Source: Haloarchaeobius litoreus (GTDB lineage: Archaea; Halobacteriota; Halobacteria; Halobacteriales; Natrialbaceae). Taken from it: DNA of 64,000 nt. The position numbers and the translations under genes are program-made. The stretch is from the NCBI RefSeq assembly GCF_024495425.1, contig NZ_JANHJR010000001.1, positions 1 through 64,000 of the forward strand. Reading direction: 5' to 3'. This document shows positions 24,747 through 34,160 of the stretch, piece by piece; position 1 is the stretch's first letter, and every line of letters starts with the position of its first letter. Below the pieces are notes generated by a model. The model did no database searches. It saw only the letters and a list, made by a program, of their open reading frames with translations, and was not told where the DNA came from.

Positions 24747-25364
24747 TCAGTCCCGCAACCGGGCGATGCGCGTCGAGCCCGACGTGGCGTCGATGTGAAC
24801 CTGGACGGTGCGGTCGCCGGCCTTCGCGGGGACGATCCACGAGCCGGTGGTCCGGTACGGCTCCTCGGTGATCGTCGGGTCGTCGTAGCCGTGTGCGGTC
24901 AACTCCGCTCTCGCAAGTTCCTCGGCCTCCTCGGCGTCGTGGATGGTCGGTTCGTCGGTCATCCGGATGGTGACGACCGGCACGTCGGCGGTCCGGACGA
25001 CGCGCTCGGTGACGCTGCCGATGATGGCCCGGTCGACGCCGGTCCGACCGTGGGTTCCCATGACGATCATGTCGGCGACGGCCTCGTCGGCGTAGTCGAG
25101 GATGGCCTCGTACGGGACGCCCTGCCGGACGGCGGTCGTCACGTCGACACCGTCCTCGCGGGCGGCGTTCGCGACGGTCTCGACGGTCCGCTCGGCCTCC
25201 TCGGTCGCCCGCTCCGCCGCGGTCTCGTCGCGGTAGGGGTCCTCGGTGACGACCGAGAGCACGTGCAGGGTCGCGTCGTACTGTTTCGCGAGGTCGATGG
25301 CGTGGCGTCGTGCCCGGTTCGTCGCGTCACTCCCGTCGGTGGGAAACAGCACGGTGTCGTACAT
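24747..25364 (-). CDS. Universal stress protein with C-terminal extension
   Basis: Residues 1-140 form a UspA domain: MYDTVLFPTDGSDATNRARRHAI at the start and the ATP-binding loop GTHGRTGVDRAIIGSVTERVVRTADVPVV near 109-137 (G-x2-G-x9-G-S). Residues 145-205 form an extra domain, EEAEELARAELTAHGYDDPTITEEPYRT, with PepSY-like character, ending HIDATSGSTRIARLRD. The Usp part binds ATP; the role of the extension is unknown. The start at ATG 25364 is chosen because upstream residues do not continue the Usp fold. Confidence 0.87.
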   Translation of the reverse strand: MYDTVLFPTDGSDATNRARRHAIDLAKQYDATLHVLSVVTEDPYRDETAAERATEEAERTVETVANAAREDGVDVTTAVRQGVPYEAILDYADEAVADMIVMGTHGRTGVDRAIIGSVTERVVRTADVPVVTIRMTDEPTIHDAEEAEELARAELTAHGYDDPTITEEPYRTTGSWIVPAKAGDRTVQVHIDATSGSTRIARLRD

Positions 25365-25517
25365 ACGTGACCCTTCAGCGGCATGGGACTTAAACGCGGG
25401 CGGCGATTCCCGTGGGCTGGCGTCAAGCGGCGACAGCGGCGACCCGGAGGCCGCACCGGCACATCGAGACACACCCCCGGAAGACACTTACGGGGACCCG
25501 TCCTAGCTCAGTATCCG

Positions 25518-26192
25518 ATGCCGCCCGAGTACGACTACTGGCTGCTCGACCTCGACGGCACCCTCGTCGACGTGGACTGGTCGTACACCCGCGAGGTGTT
25601 CGACCGCGTCGGCGACCGCCTCGGCCGCCAGTTCACAGACGAGGAGGCCCACGTCCTCTGGCACGGCCTCACCGGCAAGCGGGACGACCAGCTCCGCGCG
25701 TGGGGCATCGACCCCGCCGAGTTCTGGCCCGCCTTCCACGCCGTCGAAGACCCGCAGGTCCGCGCCGAGAACACGTTCCTCCACCCCGACGCAGCGTTCG
25801 TCGGCGACCTCGACTGCCCCGTCGGGCTCGTCACGCACTGCCAGCAGTTCCTCGCCGACCCGGTCATCGACCACGTCGGCATCCGCGACTGGTTCGACGC
25901 CATCGTCTGCTGTACGGACGACACCGGCTGGAAGCCCGACCCGACGCCCGTCTACCACGCCCTCCGCGACATGGGCGTCGCAAACCCGCCCGTCGCCACC
26001 GACGGGGGTGTCGCCACCGAGGGTCGTGGTGTCCTCGCCGGCGACGGCAGTGGCGACGTGGGTGCGGCCTGGAACGCCGGTCTCGACGCCATCCACGTCG
26101 AGCGCCACGGCCACGAGTTCCGCGGCCACTGCGTGATGGGCGACCACCGCGTCGAGACGTTCGCCGACCTGTGGGCCGACGACCGGTACTGA
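25518..26192 (+). CDS. HAD superfamily hydrolase
   Basis: A 224-residue HAD phosphatase. Motif I is LLDLDGTLVD near 10-19 with the nucleophile Asp, motif II LVTHC near 108, motif III Lys in GWKPDP near 138, and motif IV AGDGSGDVGAAWNAG near 175. The cap between motifs I and II is small and helical, as in phosphoglycolate phosphatase-like enzymes. A CTAGCTCAGT stretch before the start is not a convincing TATA. Substrate unknown. Confidence 0.87.
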   Translation: MPPEYDYWLLDLDGTLVDVDWSYTREVFDRVGDRLGRQFTDEEAHVLWHGLTGKRDDQLRAWGIDPAEFWPAFHAVEDPQVRAENTFLHPDAAFVGDLDCPVGLVTHCQQFLADPVIDHVGIRDWFDAIVCCTDDTGWKPDPTPVYHALRDMGVANPPVATDGGVATEGRGVLAGDGSGDVGAAWNAGLDAIHVERHGHEFRGHCVMGDHRVETFADLWADDRY

Positions 26193-26263
26193 GTATCTCG
26201 AGCGACGCGGACCCGTTCCGGTTGTCGCTCGTTACGGAGAGAGTTTCCACGCAGAGCGGGCAG

Positions 26264-26683
26264 CTACCGTCCGTCGCTCGTCGTGAGTGCCCGTCGAACG
26301 GCTTCGTAGATCAGGCCCGTCTCGGTCTCGTCGTACGAGCTCTCCGGCCAGAGGTCGAGCTGGTCGCCCGCTCGGCGGGGTGCGAGATGGACGTGAAAGT
26401 GCTGTACCGACTGGTGGGCGGCGCGGCCACTGTCGTTCAGCAGGTTCACACCGTCGAACTCGTCGGCACAGAGCCGACGACTGAGGGTCCGCACGTGTCT
26501 CATGACAGCGCACAGCGTCGGCTCCGGAATGTCGAGCAGACTCTCGTGGTGTTCCTTTGGAATCACCAGCATATGGCCCTCGGAGATGTGGTCGAGCGGG
26601 GCGAACGCGAGTGTCTGGTCTGTCTCGTCGAGGACCACCGCGTCCTCCTGGCCCCGACAGATCGAACAGAACACGCAGTCCAT
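26264..26683 (-). CDS. HIT family nucleotide hydrolase/transferase
   Basis: A 139-residue HIT protein. The N-terminal CVFCSICRG supplies CxxC Cys residues that bind zinc in many family members, and the catalytic triad is in HQSVQHFHVHLAPR near 100-113 (HxHxH). HIT proteins hydrolyse nucleotidyl-phosphoramidates or Ap4A-like dinucleotides. ATG 26683 is used although the frame remains open into moeA. It is transcribed in the same direction as moeA, 88 bases downstream of its stop. It is convergent with the HAD gene. Confidence 0.92.
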   Translation of the reverse strand: MDCVFCSICRGQEDAVVLDETDQTLAFAPLDHISEGHMLVIPKEHHESLLDIPEPTLCAVMRHVRTLSRRLCADEFDGVNLLNDSGRAAHQSVQHFHVHLAPRRAGDQLDLWPESSYDETETGLIYEAVRRALTTSDGR

Positions 26684-26771
26684 ACCGGTGGGTGTCCGGT
26701 GACCGTGTAAACAATTCCGGCGGTTCGAGACGCAGTCACACGGGGAGCCAGCGGTTCGAATCCTCGGCGAG

Positions 26772-28679
26772 CTACATCGAGTAGCCCGCCAGCCCCTCCG
26801 CGAGCCCCGCCTCGGGGTCCAGCGCCGCGACGAGCGCCTGCACACCCGTCTTCTCGACCCGGTCGGGGTTCCCGAGCAGCCGGACCCGCTCGTGCCCACA
26901 CGAGACGAACCCCATGTCGAGCTTCGCGGCGGTCGCACGCAGGCCGAGCGCCACGTCCGCGTCGCCCGACCTGACCACCCGCGCCGGGCTCTCGTGCGCC
27001 CGCCGGCCGGCGTCGAAGCCGTCGATGGACTCGACGACCTCGTGTCGTTCGACGCCCCGCTCGTCCGCGAGCGCGGCGAGCGCGTTCGCCAGTGTGGTCC
27101 GAAGCCCGGAGGCGGTCGTGCGGTTGACGAACCGGAGGTCGCGGTCCGCGAGATCCGCCAGTCCCGAGACCTCGTCGGGGTTGCCGTGCGGGACGACGAG
27201 CCCCCACTCGCGTCGCCAGTCCGCCAGCAGTTCGGGCTCGTCGGCCTCGCTCTCTCGGTCGAGGTCCACGGGGCCGGCGGTGACGGCCACGTCGGGCACG
27301 TCGGCGCGGAGCCGCCGGAGCCCGGGGCGCGTGCCGACACCGAGGTAGCGCGCCGTCGCGACACGGTCGAGCGCGAGCGAGAGTAGCGGGTCGTCCTCGC
27401 CGACGCCGAAGACGGCCGGCGGCCGCACGTCCGGCGAGAACAGCTGGACCGTCACGGTCTCCCCCGCGTCGAGGTAGGTCACGTCGGCGGGCATCTCGAC
27501 GACGCCGTCGGCCTCCGCGAGGCTGGTCGTCGCGCCGGAGCCCTTGTCGACGGGGTAGACGAGGGTGCGACCGTCGCCCGTCTCGACCAGTCCGACCGAG
27601 ACGAAGCGGTGGCGGCCCTCGGCGTGGCGCTCACGCTCGACGAGCTCGCCGGTCGTCGTCGCCATCGTCGATTCGGGGAGCCCGGCGGCTCGGCGGATGG
27701 CCGGTGCGACGAAGGTGCGGAAGATGGTGAGCGCGGAGACCGGGTAGCCCGGGAGGCCGACGTACGCGCTGTCCGCCAGCTTGCCGACGAGCATCGGCTT
27801 GCCGGGCTTGACCGCGACGCCGTGCACCAGGAGTTCGCCACGCTCCTCCACGACGCGGTACACCACGTCGACGGCGCTCGCGCTGGTGCTGCCCGAGGAG
27901 AGCACGAGGTCGCACTCGTCGGCGGCCTGTGAGAGCACGCGCTCCATCTCGTCGTAGTCGTCGCCGGTGTGCGGGTAGAGCTCGGGGACGCCGCCCGCGT
28001 CGGCGACGCTCGCGGCGATGCTGTAGCTGTTCACGTCGTATATCTGCCCGCGCTCGTCGTGGAGCTCGTCGCCGGGGCGGACCAGCTCCTCACCGGTGGA
28101 GACGATGCCGACCGTCGGCTTGCCCCGTACCGGCACCGCGTCGACGCCGAGCGCCGACAGCAGGCCGACCTCGCGGGGCGTGATTCGGGTCCCGGTGCCG
28201 AGTGCGCGCTCGCCGGCGGCGACGTCGGTGCCCGCGAAGGCGACGTTCCCGCCGGGCGTGACGCTGGTCCTGACCGCCACGTGCTCGTTCCCGTCGCCGT
28301 TCTCGACCAGGTCCGTCTCCTCGACCATCACCATCGCGTCCGCGCCGTCGGGCATCACCGCGCCCGTCGATATCTCGACACACTCCCCGACGCCGACGGT
28401 CACGTCGGGTTCGGTGCCGGCGTCGACCCGTCCGACGAGATCGAGCGTCGCGGGGTCGGTCTCGCCCGCGCCGAAGGTGTCCGCCGCCCGGAGCGCGTAC
28501 CCGTCGAGCTTCGCGCGGTCGAAGCCGGGTACGTCACGTTCGGCGTCGATGCGCTCGGCGAGCACGCGACCGCTGGCGTCGGCGAGCGGTACGGTCTCGG
28601 GCTCCGGTTCGAGGCCGAGGCTGGCGATGGCCTCGTGGGCCGCCTCGGGGGATGCTAGCTCGCGGAACTCCTTCCTCAC
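26772..28679 (-). CDS. moeA: MoeA fused to a C-terminal substrate-binding (PBP-like) domain
   Basis: A 635-residue protein. Residues 1 to about 405 form MoeA: AKLDGYALRA near 55, ISTGAVMPDGADAMVMVEETD near 98, and GLPGYPVSALTIFRTFVAP near 308. Residues about 410-635 form a periplasmic-binding-type domain (VTAGPVDLDRE, GLVVPHGNPDEVSGLADLADRDLRFVNRTTASG, VRSGDADVALGLRATAAKL) but without signal peptide, so it acts in the cytoplasm. MoeA inserts molybdate or tungstate into molybdopterin, and the fused domain may bind the oxyanion or effector. It starts at GTG 28679 and overlaps the upstream moeA paralogue by 4 bases. Confidence 0.9.
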   Translation of the reverse strand: MRKEFRELASPEAAHEAIASLGLEPEPETVPLADASGRVLAERIDAERDVPGFDRAKLDGYALRAADTFGAGETDPATLDLVGRVDAGTEPDVTVGVGECVEISTGAVMPDGADAMVMVEETDLVENGDGNEHVAVRTSVTPGGNVAFAGTDVAAGERALGTGTRITPREVGLLSALGVDAVPVRGKPTVGIVSTGEELVRPGDELHDERGQIYDVNSYSIAASVADAGGVPELYPHTGDDYDEMERVLSQAADECDLVLSSGSTSASAVDVVYRVVEERGELLVHGVAVKPGKPMLVGKLADSAYVGLPGYPVSALTIFRTFVAPAIRRAAGLPESTMATTTGELVERERHAEGRHRFVSVGLVETGDGRTLVYPVDKGSGATTSLAEADGVVEMPADVTYLDAGETVTVQLFSPDVRPPAVFGVGEDDPLLSLALDRVATARYLGVGTRPGLRRLRADVPDVAVTAGPVDLDRESEADEPELLADWRREWGLVVPHGNPDEVSGLADLADRDLRFVNRTTASGLRTTLANALAALADERGVERHEVVESIDGFDAGRRAHESPARVVRSGDADVALGLRATAAKLDMGFVSCGHERVRLLGNPDRVEKTGVQALVAALDPEAGLAEGLAGYSM

Positions 28680-29905
28680 GGCGACCACCCCCAGCGCTGG
28701 ACGGCGACGAGGTCGCCCTCCGGCAGCCCCTCGATGCCCTCGCGGATCTCGACCCAGCCGTCGGCGAGGCCGACCGAGGAGTGCGACAGCGGGCCGTCGC
28801 TCCGGATGGGGACGGCGACGCGCTGGCCGCCCTCGGCGTCGAAGCGCACCCGGACGTACGTCCTGACGCCCGGCTCGGAGGGCACCTTCCGGGCGAGCAT
28901 CGCGGGCCCGGTCAGCAGCTCCTCGTACTCGCGCCCCTCGGTCCACGTCACGGCTGGCCGGAGGAACTGCACCGCGCCGACGACGCAGGCGGCCGGGCCG
29001 CCCGGGAGGACCACGACGGGCGTGTCGTCGACCGTACCGAGCCCCAGCGACCCGCCGGGCGTGGCCGCGATGCCGTGGACGAACAGCGAACCGACGCGCA
29101 CCAGCGCGTCCGGCACGAGGTCCGACGCTCCGAGGCCCGAGCCGCCCGTCGTCGCCACGATGTCCGCGTCGGCGGCGGCCTGCTGGAGTGCGTCACTGAT
29201 GGCCGATGCGTCGTCGGTGACCGGGTCGTGGCGGTCCGCGACGCCGCCCCAGCGTTCGACCAGCCGTGCGACGGTCAAGGAGTCCGTCTCGACGCTCTCG
29301 CCCGGCCCGGGCTCGTCGTCGACGAGGTCGTCGCCGGTCGGGAGGACCGCGACACGCGGCCGGTCCCTGACGGTGACGGTGTCCACGCCGGCGGCCCGCA
29401 GCAGCCCGAGGTCCGGTGGGCGGAGCCGCCGACCCGGCTCGTACAGTGGCTCGTCGGCGGCAACGTCCGAGCCGACGGAGGTGACGCCATCGCAGACGGC
29501 GACGGGGTCGAACACCTCGACGGTGTCGTCGACGCGTGCAGCCCCGCCGACCGGGACGACGGCGTCCGCACCCGACGGAAGCGGGTCACCGGCGTCCACG
29601 CGGCGCGCACCCCGGGTGCCACTCCCGTCCCCGACGTCACCGTCGTGGTCCAGCAGCGCGGGTGACCGGTCGCTCGCGCCGAACGTCGTGCTCGCGGCCA
29701 CCGCGAACCCGTCGACGGCCGCCCGCGACTCCCCCGGCACCGTCCGGCGAGCGGCGACGGCCTCGGCCAGCGTCCGCCCGTCCGCGTCGGCGACCGCGAC
29801 CGTCTCCGTCCGGCCGACCGGCGACACCACCTCGCGGAGGCGCTCCCTCGCGTCGTCGATGCGAGTCCGCTCCCGGAACCCGGACTCGCGCCTGCGTTCG
29901 TCCAT
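28676..29905 (-). CDS. moeA: MoeA paralogue, molybdopterin molybdotransferase
   Basis: A 409-residue MoeA with the usual modules: AAVDGFAVAASTTFG near 60, DPLPSGADAVVPV near 106, TTGGSGLGASDLVPDALVRVG near 257, and LPGGPAACVVGAVQFLRPAV near 306. Some positions differ from canonical MoeA (TGGSGLG for TGGVSxG), so its substrate step may differ from the PBP-fused paralogue. The start at ATG 29905 is preferred over 29932 because GTTTTTGCC on the minus strand lies about 28 bases before it. It is the first gene of the moeA-moeA pair. Confidence 0.87.
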   Translation of the reverse strand: MDERRRESGFRERTRIDDARERLREVVSPVGRTETVAVADADGRTLAEAVAARRTVPGESRAAVDGFAVAASTTFGASDRSPALLDHDGDVGDGSGTRGARRVDAGDPLPSGADAVVPVGGAARVDDTVEVFDPVAVCDGVTSVGSDVAADEPLYEPGRRLRPPDLGLLRAAGVDTVTVRDRPRVAVLPTGDDLVDDEPGPGESVETDSLTVARLVERWGGVADRHDPVTDDASAISDALQQAAADADIVATTGGSGLGASDLVPDALVRVGSLFVHGIAATPGGSLGLGTVDDTPVVVLPGGPAACVVGAVQFLRPAVTWTEGREYEELLTGPAMLARKVPSEPGVRTYVRVRFDAEGGQRVAVPIRSDGPLSHSSVGLADGWVEIREGIEGLPEGDLVAVQRWGWSP

Positions 29906-29980
29906 GTTCTCAGAGTCCGCGGGCGGAGGCAAAAACGTGCGGGACAGTCGCAGGACGTGTCGGTCGAGGAACTATCAATT

Positions 29981-29989
29981 CTTATATGG
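29981..29989 (+). promoter_or_regulatory. TATA element of the GIDE-like gene
   Basis: CTTATATGG lies about 29 bases before the GTG at 30014. This spacing is what decides that start over the longer open frame. Confidence 0.6.
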
Positions 29990-30013
29990 TACGGCGAGAA
30001 ACGCCGGAGGACG

Positions 30014-30790
30014 GTGACGCCCTTCCACCAGCTGGCCATCGCCGGCGGTCTCATCGCGCTCGGCTACGGCGCGGTCGTCGGCGCGAAGGCCTACCGCATC
30101 GGCCGCGACGACCCCATCCCGACGTACCGACTCCGGCACGGAGGCGTCTGCGAGGTCGAGGGCGTCGCCGCGGCCCACGAGGAGACGGTGTCCGCGCCGT
30201 TCACCGGCACCGACTGCCTCGTCTGTCGCTGGACGGTCGAGGAGTACACGCAGTCGGGCAAGCACAGCCACTGGAAGACGGTCGACTCGGGCGTCTGGTC
30301 GCGCCCGTTCGTCCTCGCGGACGACACCGGCCGGGTGCTCGTCGCCCCCGACGGCGCGGAGTTCTCGCTCGGGGACGACGACACCATCCGGGTCGACGGC
30401 GGTGACACGCCGCCCCGTCGCGTCCAGCAGTTCATCGACGCGAACGACCGCGTCGACGACGAGGACGCCGAGCTCGACCTCGGCGTCGTCACGCTCTCGA
30501 CGGGGAACGACCGTCGGTACGTCGAGGAGCGCCTCGACCCGGGCGACAGCGCGTACGTGTTCGGCCACGCCCGGGCGAACCGCCGCCCCGGCAGCGGCGT
30601 CGAGGGCGTCGTGACAGGCCCACCGACCGACGGCACCGGCTCCCGGCTGGACCGGCTGGTCGGTCCGCTCTTCCTCGTCTCCGATACGACCGAGGCCGAC
30701 GTCCTCGGTCGGCTCCGCTGGCAGGCGGTCGCTCCGATGCTGCTCGGTGCCGGCCTGGTCGCACTCGGACTCACGCCGCTGCTCCCGTGA
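30014..30790 (+). CDS. GIDE-like (E3-ligase-related) membrane protein without RING
   Basis: A 258-residue protein with one N-terminal helix (about 6-24) and one or two C-terminal helices (about 238-256). The central soluble domain contains CEVEGVAAAHEETVSAPFTGTDCLVCRWTVEEY (about 48-80), then LADDTGRVLVAPDGAEFSL near 105 and EERLDPGDSAYVFGHA near 172. This matches the GIDE domain of mitochondrial MULAN-type ligases, widespread in haloarchaea without the RING finger. Role unknown. GTG start chosen by TATA spacing. Confidence 0.8.
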   Translation: MTPFHQLAIAGGLIALGYGAVVGAKAYRIGRDDPIPTYRLRHGGVCEVEGVAAAHEETVSAPFTGTDCLVCRWTVEEYTQSGKHSHWKTVDSGVWSRPFVLADDTGRVLVAPDGAEFSLGDDDTIRVDGGDTPPRRVQQFIDANDRVDDEDAELDLGVVTLSTGNDRRYVEERLDPGDSAYVFGHARANRRPGSGVEGVVTGPPTDGTGSRLDRLVGPLFLVSDTTEADVLGRLRWQAVAPMLLGAGLVALGLTPLLP

Positions 30791-30897
30791 GCCGGTGCCC
30801 CGAGCGGGCCGGCTCTCCGGAGAGGGTGTGCCGGACAGTGACACGCATCGGTTCCGTCTCCGCGGCCTTTTTCGTTCCCGACTCCCAAGGGTCTGGC

Positions 30898-31254
30898 ATG
30901 TCAGCGCTGCGTGACGCGTTGCGGGACCTGCCCGACGCCGTGTTCGCCGACTTCCTCGAATCCGAGGAGGCGTACCTCCTCGTCGTCGACCTGCCGGGCG
31001 TGTCCAGCGAGACGCTCGACATCGTCGTGACCGACGGTCGGGTCCGTCTCGAAGCGCGCCGCGAGAAGGACGTGCCCCCCGAGTTCCGCTACGAGCGCGA
31101 GGACCGGTCCATGTTCCTCGACGCCGAGTTGCCCCTCCCGCCGGACGCGACCGCAGAGGGAGCGACGGCCGCCGTCGACCGCGGCGTCCTCGAACTCCGC
31201 CTCCCGAAGCGCCGCGCAGAGGAGACCCACATCGAGATCAGCGACGACGAGTAA
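30898..31254 (+). CDS. Hsp20/alpha-crystallin family protein
   Basis: A 118-residue small heat-shock-like protein. The alpha-crystallin core runs from about 25 to 115: AYLLVVDLPGVSSETLDIVVTDGRVRLEARR (25-55), then FLDAELPLPPDATAEGATAAVDRGVLELRLPKR near 72-104 with the G-V-L-x-L signature. It lacks the long N-terminal arm and the C-terminal I-x-I of canonical Hsp20, ending IEISDDE. A TATA-like CCTTTTTCG lies at 30866-30874. The ABC1 kinase gene starts 6 bases after its stop, indicating an operon. Confidence 0.88.
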   Translation: MSALRDALRDLPDAVFADFLESEEAYLLVVDLPGVSSETLDIVVTDGRVRLEARREKDVPPEFRYEREDRSMFLDAELPLPPDATAEGATAAVDRGVLELRLPKRRAEETHIEISDDE

Positions 31255-31260
31255 GCCGGG

Positions 31261-32931
31261 GTGGTCACGCTGGTCAACCTTCGCGCGTACTGGCGCTTCT
31301 TCGTCGTCGCGAGACAGTTCCTCCCGCTGCTGCTCGCCTACGCTCGCGACCGCCGCCGGTACCTGCTGTTCGGCGGCCGCCGCCAGGTCGACCGCGAGAC
31401 GCAGGTCCGTCGCGCCGAACACCTGCTCTCGTCGCTGCTCACGCTCGGCCCGACGTTCATCAAGCTCGGCCAGCTGCTCTCGACCCGGCCCGACGTCCTC
31501 CCGAAGGCGTACATCGACGTGCTCTCGTCGCTGCAGGACGACGTGCCGCCGGCGGACTGGGCGGACGCACGGGTCGTCCTCGAGGAGGAGCTCGGCCCGG
31601 TCGCGGAGACGTTCGACGAGTTCGACACCGACCCCATCAGCGGCGCGAGCCTCGGGCAGGTGTACCGTGCGAAGGTCCGGGGTCAGGACGTCGCGGTGAA
31701 GGTACGCCGTCCCGGCGTCGAGTCGCTCGTCGAGGCCGACCTCCGGGTCATCAAGTGGTCGCTCCCCCTCCTGATGCGCTTCGTCGGCGAGGCGCGGGCG
31801 TTCTCGCTGGAGAACCTCGCCGACGAGTTCGCGAAGACCATCCGCGAGGAGATGGACTACAACCGCGAGGCGCGGATGCTCACCGAGATCCGCGCGAACT
31901 TCGCTGACTTCGACGGGGTCCGCATCCCGGCGGTCCTCGACGACTACTCCGACGCCCGGGTGCTCACGATGGAGTACGTCGCCGGGACGAAGATCAACGA
32001 CGTCGAGCGCCTCGACGAGCTCGGTATCGACCGCAGCCACATCGCCGAGACGCTGCAGGAGACGTACCTCCAGATGATAATCGAGGACGGCGTCTTCCAC
32101 GCCGACCCCCACCCGGGCAACCTCGCGGTGACCGACGACGGCACCATCGTCTTCTACGACTTCGGCATGTCCGGACGGGTCGACGAGTTCATCCAGGACC
32201 GCATCGTCGAGTTCTACATCGCCGTCGCGAACCAGGACATCGACGGCATCCTCGACTCGCTCATCGCCATCGGCACGCTCTCGCCGGAGGCCGACCGCGA
32301 CGTGATGGGCGACGTGATGGAGCTGGCCATCGCCGACGCCCGCGGCGACGACATCGAGCAGTACCGCGTGAACCAGATCATCAGCCAGATCGAGGACTCC
32401 ATCTACGAGTTCCCGTTCCGACTGCCCGCGAACCTCGCGCTCGTGCTCCGCGTCGCGACCGTCGTCGAGGGGGTCTGTGTCACGCTGGACGGGGACTTCG
32501 ACTTCATCGAGACCGCGACCTCGTACCTCACCGAGCAGGGCTACCGCGAGGAGTCCGTCAAGCAGTACGTCGAGGAGACCGGCGAGCAGGCCTGGGAGTC
32601 GGCCCAGTCGATGCTCCGCGTGCCGCCGAAGCTGGAGCACACGCTCGACCGCGCCCAGCGGGGCAACCTCACCCTGCAGGTCGAGCTGAACGACCAGAAG
32701 GGCGTCATCGACCGGCTCGCCAAACGCATCGTCTACGGGCTGGTGTTCTCGTTCAGTCTGCTCTCGACGGCGTACCTCTACCAGGGTGCGTCGCTGTACG
32801 CCGCCGGGGTCTCTGCCGTCATCGGCATCATCGGCGGCATCCTGCTGTGGCTCTCCTTCCGCGACAGGAAGGGCATCCGCGCCCAGCCGCAGTTCACCAG
32901 ACAGAACATGCGGAAACGGCGCGAGGACTGA
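31261..32931 (+). CDS. ABC1/AarF/UbiB family atypical kinase
   Basis: A 556-residue protein starting at GTG. The family KxGQ motif is FIKLGQLLSTRPD with Lys68, the nucleotide loop has ASLGQVYRAKVRGQDVAVKVRRPG near 130-153, the catalytic HADPHPGN lies near 280, and the metal-binding YDFGMSG near 299. Two C-terminal membrane helices (about 485-505 and 512-532) anchor it. UbiB/COQ8 proteins support isoprenoid quinone biosynthesis through an ATPase activity; in haloarchaea this would be menaquinone or another prenyl lipid. Linked to the Hsp20 gene upstream by 6 bases. Confidence 0.92.
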   Translation: MVTLVNLRAYWRFFVVARQFLPLLLAYARDRRRYLLFGGRRQVDRETQVRRAEHLLSSLLTLGPTFIKLGQLLSTRPDVLPKAYIDVLSSLQDDVPPADWADARVVLEEELGPVAETFDEFDTDPISGASLGQVYRAKVRGQDVAVKVRRPGVESLVEADLRVIKWSLPLLMRFVGEARAFSLENLADEFAKTIREEMDYNREARMLTEIRANFADFDGVRIPAVLDDYSDARVLTMEYVAGTKINDVERLDELGIDRSHIAETLQETYLQMIIEDGVFHADPHPGNLAVTDDGTIVFYDFGMSGRVDEFIQDRIVEFYIAVANQDIDGILDSLIAIGTLSPEADRDVMGDVMELAIADARGDDIEQYRVNQIISQIEDSIYEFPFRLPANLALVLRVATVVEGVCVTLDGDFDFIETATSYLTEQGYREESVKQYVEETGEQAWESAQSMLRVPPKLEHTLDRAQRGNLTLQVELNDQKGVIDRLAKRIVYGLVFSFSLLSTAYLYQGASLYAAGVSAVIGIIGGILLWLSFRDRKGIRAQPQFTRQNMRKRRED

Positions 32932-32985
32932 GGACCGAACCGCCGGTGCCGGTACACGTTTCTCGTCGCCGGACACACGTCCTGT

Positions 32986-34053
32986 ATGGACATCGCCGAG
33001 TTCGGACTGGAGCGGTGGTTCGGTGAGTACGAACACGGAGCGGACATCATGCTCGCGGAGTCGGGCATCCGGCCACTGGACTCCTCGCGATTCGACACCG
33101 ACCCGGGCGAGCTGAACTACGTCATCCCGACCGACGGCGACCCCGAGTTCCGCGCCGCGGTCGGCGAGCGATACGACCGCGGGGCCGACGAGGTGTGTTT
33201 CACCTGCGGGACACAGGAGGCGAACCTGCTCGTGTTCCTCTCGCTGCTCGACGCCGAGGACCACGCGGTCGTCGTGACGCCCACGTACCAGGCGTTGCAG
33301 GCGGTTCCGGAGTCCATCTGCGACGTGACGACGGTCGACCTCCAGGAGCCGGCGTGGACGCTCGACGTGGACGCCGTCGCGGACGCGATGCGTCCGGAGA
33401 CGAAGCTGGTCGTGCTGAACAACCCGAACAACCCGACCGGGCGCTACCACGACGAGGCCGTCGTCGGCGAGCTGTACGACGTGGCCGCCGCCCACGACGC
33501 CTACCTGCTCTGTGACGAGGTGTACCGCCTACTCGACGACGAGCCCATCCCACCGGTGGCGAGCATGGGCGACCACGGCATCTCGACGACGAGCCTGACG
33601 AAGGCGTACGGATTAGCGGGCCTGCGCTTCGGCTGGATCGCCGGTCCCGAGGACGTGGTACGGGACGCGGTGCGTTGGAAGGACTACACGACCATCTCGC
33701 CGCCGATATTCGGCCAGCACGTCGCCCGGCAGGCGCTCGGCGAGCAGGAGGACGCAATCCTGCAGGAGAACCGCGAGCTGGCTGCCACCAACCGGGCCAT
33801 CGTCCGGGAGTTCGTCCACGAGCACGGGCTCGACTGGTACGACCCCGTCGGCGTCAACGGCTTCGTCACCGTCCCCGACGGGTTCGCGGACGGCCGGGAG
33901 TTCTGTGTCCGCGTCGTCGAAGCGGAGAGCGTCGTACTCGCGCCCGGCGACCTGTTCGGGTTCCCCGACTACTGGCGTCTCGGTTTCGGCCTCCCCACGG
34001 ACGAGCTGGAGGAGGGACTCGAGCGCGTCTCGCGGGTCATCGAGTCGGCCTGA
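32986..34053 (+). CDS. Class I/II aminotransferase (PLP)
   Basis: A 355-residue fold-type I enzyme. Key features are [10 protein letters not shown] near 145, the PLP-hydroxyl Asp in [10 protein letters not shown] near 175, the Schiff-base Lys206 in [15 protein letters not shown], and RLGFG near the C-terminus for the carboxylate-binding Arg. The chain is slightly shorter than usual (about 380-400). [20 protein letters not shown] fits the N-terminal family region. The amino donor and acceptor cannot be assigned; context with eIF5A is probably coincidental. Confidence 0.88.
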   Translation: MDIAEFGLERWFGEYEHGADIMLAESGIRPLDSSRFDTDPGELNYVIPTDGDPEFRAAVGERYDRGADEVCFTCGTQEANLLVFLSLLDAEDHAVVVTPTYQALQAVPESICDVTTVDLQEPAWTLDVDAVADAMRPETKLVVLNNPNNPTGRYHDEAVVGELYDVAAAHDAYLLCDEVYRLLDDEPIPPVASMGDHGISTTSLTKAYGLAGLRFGWIAGPEDVVRDAVRWKDYTTISPPIFGQHVARQALGEQEDAILQENRELAATNRAIVREFVHEHGLDWYDPVGVNGFVTVPDGFADGREFCVRVVEAESVVLAPGDLFGFPDYWRLGFGLPTDELEEGLERVSRVIESA

Positions 34054-34130
34054 CCGACGCATCGACGGGCGGGTGCCGCGGCTCGTGTCGCTACGCCCAC
34101 AGACCACGTCGTTGGCGCCGTTCCAAACGG

Positions 34131-34136
34131 TTTATA
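34131..34136 (+). promoter_or_regulatory. TATA element of the eIF5A operon
   Basis: TTTATA, in the context ACGGTTTATACAC, is centred 27-28 bases before the ATG at 34161, predicting a leaderless start. Confidence 0.65.
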
Positions 34137-34160
34137 CACAAGCGGGCAGAACCCCGCCAC

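Noticed and set aside
26740-26775. tRNA-like 3' half (GCGGTTCGAATCC)
   Set aside because: The arms do not pair into a T stem and there is no acceptor or anticodon arm nearby.
30901-33495. An 864-codon minus-strand open frame
   Set aside because: It runs antisense through Hsp20, the ABC1 kinase and the aminotransferase, all with strong motifs; absence of stops reflects high GC.
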